In this document: one piece after another, positions 34,672 to 42,832 of the stretch
Position numbering within the stretch: position 1 is the first letter of the stretch
How the letters are laid out: each line of letters opens with the position of its first letter
NCBI GenBank assembly: GCA_937896505.1
Contig: CALBNP010000104.1
Coordinates: forward strand, 1 to 64,000
From: an uncultured Bacteroidales bacterium
GTDB lineage: Bacteria > Bacteroidota > Bacteroidia > Bacteroidales > F082
Length of the DNA: 64,000 bases
Reading direction: 5' to 3'
Notes under the pieces: generated by a model
Seen by the model: only the letters and a program-made list of their open reading frames with translations
The model's database searches: none
What the model was told of the DNA's origin: nothing
Position numbers and translations under genes: made by a program

Positions 34672-36623
34672 CTTTTCTGTTGGGCTTGCATCTTAGCTTG
34701 TTGTTTCTGTGCTTCTTCCAGTCTTTTTTGGAAATTTGACTTCTTGACAGGCTTTTGCTTGTTCTTCTCGATGGTGGCGCGCACGTCTTCTTCCTTAATC
34801 AGCTTGCGGAAGAGGAACATTTGGATGAAGGTGATGATGTTCACCAGCATGTAGTAGTAGCTCAAGCCGGCGGAATAGTTGTTGAAGATTCCGAAGAACA
34901 TGATAGGCATCAGATACATCATCCATTTCATGGGTTTCATCGAAGGATTACTCGAAACGTCCATCTGCTTGTTGTTCACGTAGGTGTAGATGAATGTGGT
35001 GATGGTCATCAGCAGGCAGAACAAGCTGATGTGGTCCATGCCGAGGAATCGTGGGAACTCGACGATGCTGTCGTAGGTCGAGAGGTCGTTACACCACAGG
35101 AAAGGCTGTTGGCGCAACTCGATACTGGCAGGGAAAAAGCGGAACACGGCAAACAGGATAGGCATCTGCAACAGCGCAGGGACGCAGCCCGAAGCGGGAC
35201 TCACTCCGGCTTGGCGTTGCAGGTTCATCACGGCTTGCTGTTTCTTCATGGCGTCTTCTTCCTTGGGATATTTTGCGTTGATGGCGTCCATTTCTGGCTT
35301 CAGCACGCGTGTGATAGCGGTCGATTTGTACGACTTGAATGCGAATGGGAGAAGCACCAGCTTGATGAGGATGGTGAGGATGAGAATCACGATGCCATAG
35401 TTCCAACCGTAGGAACTCAGCCAGTTGAAGACGGCGATGACACCATAATTAATCCAGCGGATGAGGAAGAACTTACCCAAGTTGATCTGGAGCTGCAATC
35501 CGAGGTCGTAGTTCTTCAGAGTCTTGAAGTGGTTGGGGCCGAAATAGAGCGACATCGGGATGAGGTTCTCGCTTACTTTCATGTCGAGAGGCACTTCGAT
35601 GTTGGCCGACATGGTCTTGAAATAGCGCGGATTCTCCGATTTGTTGGTCTCCACTTTCATGTTGGCGTTCGAAAACTCGTTGTCGGCGACAATCACGTTG
35701 CAGAAGAAGCGTTGCTTGAACGACACCCATTTGAGCTTGTTGGAGACGCGCTTTTCGCTGTCTTTCAGCTCGTCGAGGTGATCGACATCGTCTTTTTTCA
35801 TGGAGCAGTAATACACCGATTCGCCCGAGAAACGGTCTTGGCTCTTCTCTTGTTTCATCAGGTCAACGCTCCATTCTATGTCCATGCTGTTGGCGTTGGC
35901 TGCCAGCACGTCTTGCATTCCAACGGTGTGGATGTCGAACCCCATCATGTAGTTGTCGTCGTGAATGGTATAGACAAATTCCAGGTAACGGTTGGCATCG
36001 GGCTGGCCGTTGGCTTGGTCGAGGTTGGCACGCATGGCGATGACCACGCTGTCGTTTTCGCCTACCGTCATGTCGCCACCCGTGTAAGGCATTCCATCAA
36101 TATAAGGTTGGAAATACAACTGCGATGTGTTGATGGTGCGGTTCTCGCTAAAGAATGCGAGGTTGAAATATGACGTTTCAGGGTCGAACGACAAAAGCGG
36201 AAGCGAGTCGTAGGTCTTGAAGTCTTTCAGTTCCACTTGCTTGAGGAAACCGCCTTTGCTTCCCAAGGTCAGTTTCTGGAATTGGTTTTCGATGGTGATA
36301 GTTTGCTCCTCGCCTTCCGATGCGGAAGCAAAAGCTCCGAAACGCGAACGGAGTTGGTTATATTTCTGGTTGGCCAAAGTGGCCGAGTCGAGTTCGATTT
36401 CCGCTGTGGTGTCGGCGGCCATGCTTTCGAATTCGGCCCTACGTTGCTCGATGATACGGAGCGAATCGAGGGCGGCAGCTTCGAGGCGAGCCTGACGGAT
36501 AGAGTCTTGAATGTGTTGCTGTTTGGCTAATTCTTCTTTCGAAGGGGTCATGAAATACATCCATCCGAAGAGGATGGCTGCGATGAGGATAAACCCGATT
36601 AAGGTGCTTTTCGTGTTGTTCAT
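34668..36623 (-). CDS. yidC: membrane protein insertase YidC
   Basis: Inserts and folds inner-membrane proteins, alone or with SecYEG. The 651-residue protein has an N-terminal membrane segment (about 6-24), a large periplasmic domain, then the conserved core with about five membrane segments, including GVSPASGCVPALLQMPILFA and MKWMMYLMPI. It ends in a Lys/Gln-rich tail. The start at 36623 (MNNTKS) is preferred over an upstream in-frame codon at 36650 because it directly precedes the first membrane segment. Confidence 0.95.
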   Translation of the reverse strand: MNNTKSTLIGFILIAAILFGWMYFMTPSKEELAKQQHIQDSIRQARLEAAALDSLRIIEQRRAEFESMAADTTAEIELDSATLANQKYNQLRSRFGAFASASEGEEQTITIENQFQKLTLGSKGGFLKQVELKDFKTYDSLPLLSFDPETSYFNLAFFSENRTINTSQLYFQPYIDGMPYTGGDMTVGENDSVVIAMRANLDQANGQPDANRYLEFVYTIHDDNYMMGFDIHTVGMQDVLAANANSMDIEWSVDLMKQEKSQDRFSGESVYYCSMKKDDVDHLDELKDSEKRVSNKLKWVSFKQRFFCNVIVADNEFSNANMKVETNKSENPRYFKTMSANIEVPLDMKVSENLIPMSLYFGPNHFKTLKNYDLGLQLQINLGKFFLIRWINYGVIAVFNWLSSYGWNYGIVILILTILIKLVLLPFAFKSYKSTAITRVLKPEMDAINAKYPKEEDAMKKQQAVMNLQRQAGVSPASGCVPALLQMPILFAVFRFFPASIELRQQPFLWCNDLSTYDSIVEFPRFLGMDHISLFCLLMTITTFIYTYVNNKQMDVSSNPSMKPMKWMMYLMPIMFFGIFNNYSAGLSYYYMLVNIITFIQMFLFRKLIKEEDVRATIEKNKQKPVKKSNFQKRLEEAQKQQAKMQAQQKR

Positions 36624-36658
36624 ACAAAAATCTCTTTCTTTCTTTTGCAATAAAGCGG

Positions 36659-36666
36659 CAAAAATA
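36659..36666 (-). promoter_or_regulatory. -7 element for yidC
   Basis: TATTTTTG on the minus strand, 35 bp upstream of the yidC ATG. Confidence 0.55.
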
Positions 36667-36679
36667 GTAAAAAAATATG

Positions 36680-36687
36680 TAATTTTG
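36680..36687 (+). promoter_or_regulatory. -7 element for the secreted esterase
   Basis: TAATTTTG, 19 bp upstream of the ATG at 36707. Confidence 0.55.
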
Positions 36688-36706
36688 CCAAATTAAAAGT
36701 AAAGAA

Positions 36707-37879
36707 ATGTCGAAGAGTCTTTCCCGATTTTGGCAAGTCGTTGGCACCACGATTTTTGTGATGCTTACATTAGCTGTCTCGATGAATAAATCATTTGGCG
36801 GCAATCTGGATGATGGGGCTAAAAACAAGCCATCCTACCTCACTCCATGTTTTGAGGTTAAGGTTGAAAACGATGTGAAGTATGCCGAAGCCGAAGGCTA
36901 TTGGTCGAGCTATCCTGACGAGGGTGAACCTTTCGGGCAAGTCTATTTAGGGCGCGTCGCCCAGCTGGTGAGCACAGACAGTTTGGACCTTACCATGGAC
37001 ATCTATCAGCCTGATACCGATTCCGATCAGTTGCGTCCCTTGATTCTGTTCATCCATGGTGGTTCGTTTTTCAATGGCGACAAGGCCGAAGAGTCGTATC
37101 GCCTATGGTGCACACATTTCGCCTCGCTGGGTTATGTTGCCGTCTCGATGAACTACAGGATGGGCTGGACACCCAACAGGACAAGCATCGATGCGGCGGG
37201 ATTCCGTGCTACGCAAGATGCCAATGCCGCGCTGCGTTTTCTCCTTCATCATGCCGACCTCTATCGCATCAATCCTGACTGGGTTTTCGTTGGAGGCACC
37301 AGTGCCGGCGCCATCACCGCCCTCAATTTGGCTTTCCTTACCGACGATAACAAGCCCGCTTCTGTCGTCGAGGAAGGACCGATAGCCAAACTTCTTCCCG
37401 AGTGTTCCGAAACGTTCCACATTGCGGCGGTCATCAATATGTGGGGCGCTGTGTGTGATACCGTCATCCTTCACGACTCGCAAACTTCGGTCATCTCATT
37501 CCATGGCGATTGCGACAAAATCATTCCTTATAGCCATGGCTACCCTTTCGTGAAAATGCTTGACAAGAAGAATGACAAGCCCGCCGAGAGTTTCCTTGCC
37601 TCGGTCTTGCCTTTGGTAACGCCAAGTCCCGATGCCGAAATTTGGGAAAACCTCGTGCCACCGATGTATGGCTCGTATTGCATCGACCAATATTGCAAAA
37701 AACACGGCATTCGAAGCGAATTGCACACGGGTGCCGGCGTGGGACACAGTATGCACGTCGATGAGCATACGCATCAACTCAACTCCTATTTCTATACGAT
37801 TCAGGAAGCGATAACGCGTTTCTTGCACGATGAAATAGTGAAACGCCCGATTGGTACCAAGAAAACTACCATTCAATAA
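36707..37879 (+). CDS. secreted alpha/beta hydrolase / carboxylesterase
   Basis: A 390-residue protein with an N-terminal hydrophobic signal or anchor (about residues 11-31). Esterase motifs are the oxyanion block FIHGGSFFNG (about 114-123), the nucleophile elbow GGTSAGA (S199), an acid in SFHGDCDKIIPY, and a C-terminal His in GVGHSMHVDEH. This places it with HSL/carboxylesterase-like hydrolases. The substrate is not evident. It is divergent from yidC and 15 bp upstream of a broken T9SS cargo gene, with which it may once have formed an operon. Confidence 0.82.
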   Translation: MSKSLSRFWQVVGTTIFVMLTLAVSMNKSFGGNLDDGAKNKPSYLTPCFEVKVENDVKYAEAEGYWSSYPDEGEPFGQVYLGRVAQLVSTDSLDLTMDIYQPDTDSDQLRPLILFIHGGSFFNGDKAEESYRLWCTHFASLGYVAVSMNYRMGWTPNRTSIDAAGFRATQDANAALRFLLHHADLYRINPDWVFVGGTSAGAITALNLAFLTDDNKPASVVEEGPIAKLLPECSETFHIAAVINMWGAVCDTVILHDSQTSVISFHGDCDKIIPYSHGYPFVKMLDKKNDKPAESFLASVLPLVTPSPDAEIWENLVPPMYGSYCIDQYCKKHGIRSELHTGAGVGHSMHVDEHTHQLNSYFYTIQEAITRFLHDEIVKRPIGTKKTTIQ

Positions 37880-37894
37880 CTAAATACGTTTATT

Positions 37895-38823
37895 ATGAAC
37901 AGATTCTCTACTCTACGTTCCATCCTCATGGCGGGGATGATGCTCGTCGGCCTCAGTTGTTTTGCTGACGACACATGCGATTACTTCATTGAGATGCTGT
38001 CGGCGGCGAGGCAACCGAACTGACCTCCATCACCATCTGGAGAGATGGCAACGAGGTGGCTGTTCTTGAAGATGACCTTGAACCAGGCGCCGAGATGACT
38101 TGGGTTGACGAAGTGCCTTGCGCTGGCATTTACGAATACCACGTATTCGCATCCAACGATGCCGGCATCGGCGGTGCCGCACACGACATTGACTCGGTCG
38201 GCTACTTCTATGAATTCCCGACAGAAGGTCAGGCTACCATCATGCCTGCCTTTGGCTACATTTACACGCAAGACTATCAGGATGGCCTTTATGGCCCCAA
38301 TTGGCATGGTTTCTTGACCATTGACGTACCTGAGGCTGGTCAATATGTGAAATTGGTCGGCTCACACTTCATTAATGATACCGATGTGCTGCGCGTGTAT
38401 GATGGCACCAGCACCGAGGGCGAGATTTTGGCAGAATACACTGGCTCGTGCTTCGACCGCGGCGCCGTGCTCGTGCGTGGCGACATCGATGTGGTTTCGA
38501 AATCGGGCGCGCTGACTCTCGAATTCATCACCGGCAGCCAACTGTGCCGTGGCTTCACTTTCTACACCGAAATCATCGAATACGAAGGCATCGGCGAAGC
38601 ACAAGCCGGCGTGCGCGTGTTCCCGAATCCTGCCAACGATGAAATCTAAATCGAAGGCATCGACGTGGCTAAGGTGACGATTTACAACGCTTTGGGCCAA
38701 TATGTCACTACCCAAACGGCCTCAACCTTGTCATGCAGCAACTTGAACGATGGTCTCTATATGCTTCAGATTGAGAGCCAGAACGGACAGGTCGTTACCC
38801 GTCGCGTGATGATTGCCCACTAA
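37895..38823 (+). pseudogene. broken T9SS cargo protein with CUB-like domain and type A sorting tail
   Basis: The ATG at 37895 opens a signal peptide (MNRFSTLRSILMAGMM...CFADD), but the frame ends at a TGA at about 38021. The coding sense continues in another frame: from about 37993 it reads DAVGGEATELTSITIW..., so one base was probably lost near 37990-37993. The downstream part has an Ig/FN3-like segment, a CUB-like domain (about 38210-38580) and a type IX secretion C-terminal domain beginning VRVFPNPAND. An in-frame TAA at 38647 interrupts that domain, which then reads on in the same frame to 38821. Two lesions make this a pseudogene unless they are assembly errors. Confidence 0.8.
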
Positions 38824-38848
38824 TCAGACGAGTCTTAAATACCCAACA

Positions 38849-38884
38849 AGCCCCACCGCAGTCTATTCCTGCGGCGGGGCTTTT
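38849..38884 (+). terminator. strong intrinsic terminator after the broken T9SS gene
   Basis: A 13-bp stem with one A/C mismatch (38849-38861 with 38869-38881), GC-rich, followed by TTTA. Confidence 0.8.
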
Positions 38885-38971
38885 ACATTAAGTGTTCGAT
38901 TGGTCAACGTACCGTTCTACTATGCCGGACAGGTCGAGTTGATTTTGGGGAAGGAAATGTAACTCGCTCTT

Positions 38972-39175
38972 TTACACACCTCGAAGTTCCATCATAAACT
39001 CATCGTAGATGTAGGTGTCACTCATTGTTTGCAGGCCATAGCGAGAGTCGACAAGCATTCTGTACACGTTGCTCTTGTAAAAAAGGTCAAGTGCCCTTTC
39101 GCTGCTTATCTGCAATTCATCTGCTATCATTATGATGATTCTGGCTATCTTTCGCCAAAGCACGTTATTTCTCAT
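38972..39175 (-). CDS. small DUF3791-like protein
   Basis: A 67-residue protein, mostly helical: LQISSERALDLFYKSNVYRM... then LQTMSDTYIYDEFMMEL. It resembles the small DUF3791-type proteins that accompany DUF3990 genes. It overlaps the DUF3990 gene by 4 nt and is the last gene of a three-gene operon. A partner or antitoxin role is a guess from context. Confidence 0.6.
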   Translation of the reverse strand: MRNNVLWRKIARIIIMIADELQISSERALDLFYKSNVYRMLVDSRYGLQTMSDTYIYDEFMMELRGV

Positions 39176-39681
39176 AAAGCAATGTCTTTTGGATTAATAG
39201 TTTCTGCACATACGAAGTGTAGGTAATTATCTATGATTTCCTGATTGCGGAAACATATCTGATTGTTTGGCTTCTTGTATTTCAACTGATCCAGAGCTTG
39301 TTCGGCTGTGATACGGCCATTCTCATAGTCTTCAACGGTATCGATAACCTGATCGTTTGCCACACCGCCTTCTACAACATCATAGTCCGTTTTGTCTTTC
39401 CCTTGGCGGCAATCGACGACAAACTCCAGCCATTCCATATCATAGGCAGGAAAGACCTTATAAACATAGTTTTGTGCCAGCATTTCGGCTTCGTCGTAGT
39501 CATAAATGCTGACTATGCTTTGTGCATCCTTTGCCTTACGGCTGGCAACAAGATATGCCCATTTTTCTGCCTGGCTCTTGAGACGTGTCGTATAGAATCC
39601 CTTACCGAAATCCAAGTTTCTACGTCCTGCTTTTGCAAATGGTTCCGCTACCGCCACGTTTGATCCATGATAAACTTCCAT
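39172..39681 (-). CDS. DUF3990 protein, ADP-ribosyltransferase-like fold
   Basis: A 169-residue protein. The N-terminal YHGS and DFGKGFYTT motifs followed by AEKWA match the NAD-binding pattern of the DUF3990 family, which I recall as belonging to the ADP-ribosyltransferase fold group. It sits between two small DUF3791-like genes, overlapping the downstream one by 4 nt and separated from the upstream one by 11 bp. The arrangement suggests a toxin-antitoxin or conflict module in which this protein modifies a target. Catalytic activity and target are not shown by the sequence. Confidence 0.7.
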   Translation of the reverse strand: MEVYHGSNVAVAEPFAKAGRRNLDFGKGFYTTRLKSQAEKWAYLVASRKAKDAQSIVSIYDYDEAEMLAQNYVYKVFPAYDMEWLEFVVDCRQGKDKTDYDVVEGGVANDQVIDTVEDYENGRITAEQALDQLKYKKPNNQICFRNQEIIDNYLHFVCAETINPKDIAL

Positions 39682-39692
39682 TTCCTTATGTT

Positions 39693-39932
39693 TTATTGGT
39701 CGTTATTACTTTCCCAGTTTAACAGGGTTTCAATAATGTCATCTGCAACATAATCAATACTTTGTGTATGCAGCATTTCATATTGTCCGATAAGTCGCTG
39801 ACGGATAAGGCCTTGTTTTTCCAGTCTTTCTTCCATCTCTTGACCACTGATATTCAGTTTGGCTGCCCCGCTTTCTATTGCCATTACGGCAAAATGAATC
39901 TTTCGGTATGTTTCGCTATCCATGGTATTCAT
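39693..39932 (-). CDS. DUF3791 protein
   Basis: A 79-residue helical protein with the family pattern LNISGQEMEERLEKQGLI..., YEMLHTQSIDYVADDI and ETL. It is the first gene of the DUF3791-DUF3990-DUF3791 operon and has its own promoter. An in-frame Met at codon 4 could also be the start. A regulator or antitoxin for the DUF3990 protein is plausible but unproven. Confidence 0.65.
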   Translation of the reverse strand: MNTMDSETYRKIHFAVMAIESGAAKLNISGQEMEERLEKQGLIRQRLIGQYEMLHTQSIDYVADDIIETLLNWESNNDQ

Positions 39933-39957
39933 TTTCTCAAGTATTATTTAATTCCTG

Positions 39958-39965
39958 CAAATATA
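39958..39965 (-). promoter_or_regulatory. -7 element for the DUF3791-DUF3990 operon
   Basis: TATATTTG on the minus strand, 25 bp upstream of the first start codon. Confidence 0.6.
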
Positions 39966-39976
39966 ATGTTTTCTTT

Positions 39977-40207
39977 TTATGCCTTCCCTTCCACAATCCT
40001 GACTTCCTCTTCGGCAAGCCCGAATCGCCGGAGGAAGATTTTCTGGCATGATTCCTTTGCTTTCTCAACAGCATTCATAAAGTTACGCCATTGCGAGTAT
40101 CCTAAAATCGGATACAATTCCCTTGCGCTCCAACATTCCACGCCTTCCACCTCGGCGGCAGCCTACTCAAACTGCCCAAACAACTGCTTTACTTCTTCCG
40201 TTTTCAT
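39977..40207 (-). pseudogene. decayed DinD-like (DNA-damage-inducible protein D) gene
   Basis: Read on the minus strand the frame begins MKTEEVKQLFGQFE, meets a TAG, and continues in the same frame as AAAEVEGVECWSAREL followed by YPILGYSQWRNFMNAVEKAK. This is the N-terminal pattern of DinD/BRO-N type proteins. After about 55 codons the resemblance ends and a short tail runs to a stop at 39977. The gene thus has an early nonsense codon and has lost most of its length, apparently by internal deletion. Confidence 0.65.
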
Positions 40208-40227
40208 ATTTATTATATTGTCTTGAT

Positions 40228-40392
40228 TTACATTTCCTGCCTGTAATACACCTTATAGAACTTGCCCCTCTCGTCCTCGCCCTGCTCCACCACTCTAAAC
40301 GAGCAAGGATGGCCATTAAAATACGGCCAATTCTGTTTAAGGATGGAAACATCGCTACTCGATTTTTCCCTAACGTCCGTTGTTATCGCCAT
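40228..40392 (-). CDS. small hypothetical protein (54 residues)
   Basis: A short intact frame starting MAITTDVREKSSSD and containing NWPYFNGHPCSFRVVEQGED and the C-terminal FYKVYYRQEM. I do not recognise the family, but the composition looks protein-like, with aromatic and charged residues. It has its own -7 element 28 bp upstream and lies 20 bp before the decayed DinD gene on the same strand. It may be a genuine small protein or the remnant of a larger one. Confidence 0.45.
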   Translation of the reverse strand: MAITTDVREKSSSDVSILKQNWPYFNGHPCSFRVVEQGEDERGKFYKVYYRQEM

Positions 40393-40420
40393 CTTGGTAA
40401 TATTATAATGACTGGTTCAA

Positions 40421-40428
40421 CAAAAATA
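40421..40428 (-). promoter_or_regulatory. -7 element for the 54-residue ORF and DinD remnant
   Basis: TATTTTTG on the minus strand, 28 bp upstream of the ATG at 40392. Confidence 0.45.
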
Positions 40429-40447
40429 TCCAATGTTTCATCTTCAT

Positions 40448-41053
40448 TTATTTCACTCCATTTCTTTCCAATGTTTTAGAGCTTGGAAGGCTTTCGAATT
40501 TTAGCGACAAATCGATTTTTTGTTCCAAAAGATCAACTTTTTTATCTACATCATATGTTTTTCTATCAATGTTTTTAATTTCTTGTGAATTGTTGCTAAT
40601 GTCTTCTTTCATATTCTCAACATCTTTATCAACAGCTACCAAATGATTACTATGGTTGAATACAATTATTCCTATTCCCGAAAAAACAATTGTGCATACA
40701 CCAGAAATAATGGTTTCTTTCCAATGTTCAGACCACCAATTTTTAACTTTTTTCCTCTTGCTTTTGGGCCTGTGCTTGTTTTGTGGATTTGCACTATTTT
40801 CTGGACTATATTGAAGTGTGGTTGAATCACTATATGAAAACGTTTCTGCGGTAGGACCATCTACGGGTGTTTCCATGTTTTTTCTAACTTGCTCAAAATG
40901 CATGTTTGGATTATTCTGATATGGTCCGTTATATGGCTTGTTTACAGCATTATTGTTTGTGTTTTTCCTCTTTGGTCTTCTATTTTTTACCATAAGTATT
41001 ACCGTAATTATTATAACAAGATTCGCAAAAATGTACAAAATTTGTTGGAGCAT
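40448..41053 (-). CDS. two-segment membrane protein with C-terminal coiled coil
   Basis: A 201-residue protein I do not recognise. A membrane segment (about 4-22) is followed by a basic, Asn/Pro-rich linker (23-110), a second membrane segment (about 114-133), and a heptad-like charged helix (about 140-190, VDKDVENMKEDISNNSQEIK and onward). It overlaps the 3' end of the upstream unknown gene by 74 nt, so the two are tightly linked. The codon use is A/T-rich compared with the housekeeping genes around. Membrane effector and structural roles are both possible; nothing specific supports either. Confidence 0.6.
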   Translation of the reverse strand: MLQQILYIFANLVIIITVILMVKNRRPKRKNTNNNAVNKPYNGPYQNNPNMHFEQVRKNMETPVDGPTAETFSYSDSTTLQYSPENSANPQNKHRPKSKRKKVKNWWSEHWKETIISGVCTIVFSGIGIIVFNHSNHLVAVDKDVENMKEDISNNSQEIKNIDRKTYDVDKKVDLLEQKIDLSLKFESLPSSKTLERNGVK

Positions 41054-41657
41054 CAGAAATTTGATCTAATGCAGGGTTGAAGTATTTTTGGTAATCAACT
41101 GCAAAAGTTATCCTTTGATCTTTTTTTTGCCTGTCATATGTAATAATAGTATTATCAAAATCTTCAGTCACCTCTTTCCCGATTTTCAATGGTGTCTTTT
41201 TAATAATATTGAATCTTAATGAAAGAGACTCCGCAGACTCAATGTCATATGTGTTTTTGATGGATTCACTAACATTTTTCAACAGACCATCCTCGTTTTC
41301 CAACTCTGAATAAATAATAAAACCAAAACGAGCGACATTTTTTATCTTGAAGATGCTAAAAATTTTGTTGATTATTGTCTTGTTAAATTCAGTCAAATAG
41401 GTTCCCAGTTCACTTTCAAAATTTTGTTCAACAGTATATTCGAAAATGACATCTTTAACGCTGATTGTTAAACTATTAGTATTTAGTCGATTTACTAGAC
41501 GTCTTATGCCATCACCTCTTTGCACCTCTGAAAAAAACTTCTCATTAAAGGCAGATCCTTCGGAGTACAATATTTCATCTACAATAGCACCTAATTGGTC
41601 TTCGACATGGAATCCTTTAGTAAAGCGAATTCCAAAAGCAAATTTCTTTAAAATCAT
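40980..41657 (-). CDS. hypothetical protein downstream of the RM genes
   Basis: A 225-residue soluble protein I do not recognise. It has alternating strand and helix character, few Gly/Pro, and a C-terminal FVHFCESCYNN segment with two cysteines and a His that could bind a metal. The gene is A/T-rich. It starts 3 bp after the end of an HsdS-tail remnant, on the strand of the BcgI-like operon, and its 3' end overlaps the membrane-protein gene by 74 nt. Its place suggests it travels with the restriction system, but function is unknown. Confidence 0.6.
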   Translation of the reverse strand: MILKKFAFGIRFTKGFHVEDQLGAIVDEILYSEGSAFNEKFFSEVQRGDGIRRLVNRLNTNSLTISVKDVIFEYTVEQNFESELGTYLTEFNKTIINKIFSIFKIKNVARFGFIIYSELENEDGLLKNVSESIKNTYDIESAESLSLRFNIIKKTPLKIGKEVTEDFDNTIITYDRQKKDQRITFAVDYQKYFNPALDQISDAPTNFVHFCESCYNNYGNTYGKK

Positions 41658-41659
41658 AA

Positions 41660-41765
41660 TTATTTTTTAATTATTATCCTATATTTCACCATCACCTTCC
41701 CCGTTAGCAGCTGCTGCATCAGCGACTTCTTGAGAAGCTCGAGCTTGGTTATTTTTATTTTACTT
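41660..41765 (-). pseudogene. remnant of a type I HsdS C-terminus
   Basis: On the minus strand this gap reads KITKLELLKKSLMQQLLTGK followed by VMVKYR, ending at a TAA at 41660. That pattern is the typical C-terminal helix of type I specificity subunits. No matching N-terminal part precedes it: the intact specificity gene ends 27 bp upstream with a different tail. It is probably what remains of a replaced HsdS. Confidence 0.65.
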
Positions 41766-41792
41766 ATTGTTAGTTTTCCATTGTCCTTTCCA

Positions 41793-42830
41793 TTATCTTT
41801 CTATTCTTTCCACATACCTTTTCAGCATCTCCATTTCCTTGCGCTTCATATAGTTTTCCATGAAAACATAGTCTGGCTCGCCTTTGGAATTTACTGGAAG
41901 CATGATAGTAAACGAATTTAAACGATTTGAATTTATTGAATGTCCGTGTCCGAAAAACTCTTCTTGCATGGAAATGCAACGAGACAAAAACACTTGTATG
42001 TGCTTGGACATTTCTTGTTTAGGATACAAAGCAGTAACATGACTATCTAATGCAAAATCAAATGGCTGGTAGTAGGCTAAACCTGCACCACCGTCACCAT
42101 CATTGTTGAGAGTGACACAATGTCCCTCATACAAATTTTGTGTCTCGACAAAAGACTTCAAGCCATTATTTACTTTTCTTGCAGAAACCAAAGGTACAAC
42201 TCCATCTTGCAAAGAATTCATATCGGTTTGATTTCCTTTATTCGGGTCAAACAATTTTATCAATTTAAAAGGTTTCCATTCTTTATCCTCCAATTTCTCA
42301 ACACCACCTAACTCTTCGATTTTCTTTTGAATATAAGCCTTATACTTTTCCTTTTGCTGCCTTTCAACTTCTCGCATATATTCTTCCATAAAAGCATAAT
42401 CGGGTTCTTCTTCTGAAACTGCAGGAAGCATAATATATTGACGCTTCATGTGTTCTTCATTGAATTTATAACCATATTGATATTTCACCTTTTGTTTAAG
42501 AATAGTTGACTTGATAAACAGAAGCACGAATTTGTTATCATCATAATGCTTCAAATGTAAACGTTTTACATCATCAGAAAAAATGGCTTCATACGGATGA
42601 TAAAAATTCTCAACAACACTTCCATTATAATTTACACCCAACACATTTCTGTCCAATGATTTATTAGTATTTGACACAAATTCAGTTATTCCATTATTAG
42701 AATCAGTCGAACCAATAAACGGACGATTCCCTGATTTTTGATTCCCTTTGGTAAGGCGAACTCCAGAATCAATCGTAAATATATCATCAATACAGAACGC
42801 TTTCCAATTACACTCTTCCAACTTCTTCAT
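41793..42830 (-). CDS. BcgI-like restriction-modification specificity (S) subunit
   Basis: A 345-residue protein with two target-recognition halves (about 1-150 and 185-320). Each half ends in a similar helix, EEPDYAFMEEYMREVERQQK and GEPDYVFMENYMKRKEMEM, which form the paired coiled coils of S subunits. The length is nearly that of BcgI B (341 residues as I recall). It follows the methylase-nuclease gene by 2 bp. The two recognition domains should read a bipartite DNA site; the site cannot be predicted by eye. Confidence 0.85.
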   Translation of the reverse strand: MKKLEECNWKAFCIDDIFTIDSGVRLTKGNQKSGNRPFIGSTDSNNGITEFVSNTNKSLDRNVLGVNYNGSVVENFYHPYEAIFSDDVKRLHLKHYDDNKFVLLFIKSTILKQKVKYQYGYKFNEEHMKRQYIMLPAVSEEEPDYAFMEEYMREVERQQKEKYKAYIQKKIEELGGVEKLEDKEWKPFKLIKLFDPNKGNQTDMNSLQDGVVPLVSARKVNNGLKSFVETQNLYEGHCVTLNNDGDGGAGLAYYQPFDFALDSHVTALYPKQEMSKHIQVFLSRCISMQEEFFGHGHSINSNRLNSFTIMLPVNSKGEPDYVFMENYMKRKEMEMLKRYVERIER

Positions 42831-42832
42831 AA

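Noticed and set aside
34755..36173. 472-codon open frame on the plus strand opposite yidC
   Set aside because: It is rich in His, Val and Asp, as antisense frames of this codon usage are, has no recognisable motif, and is fully covered by an unmistakable yidC.
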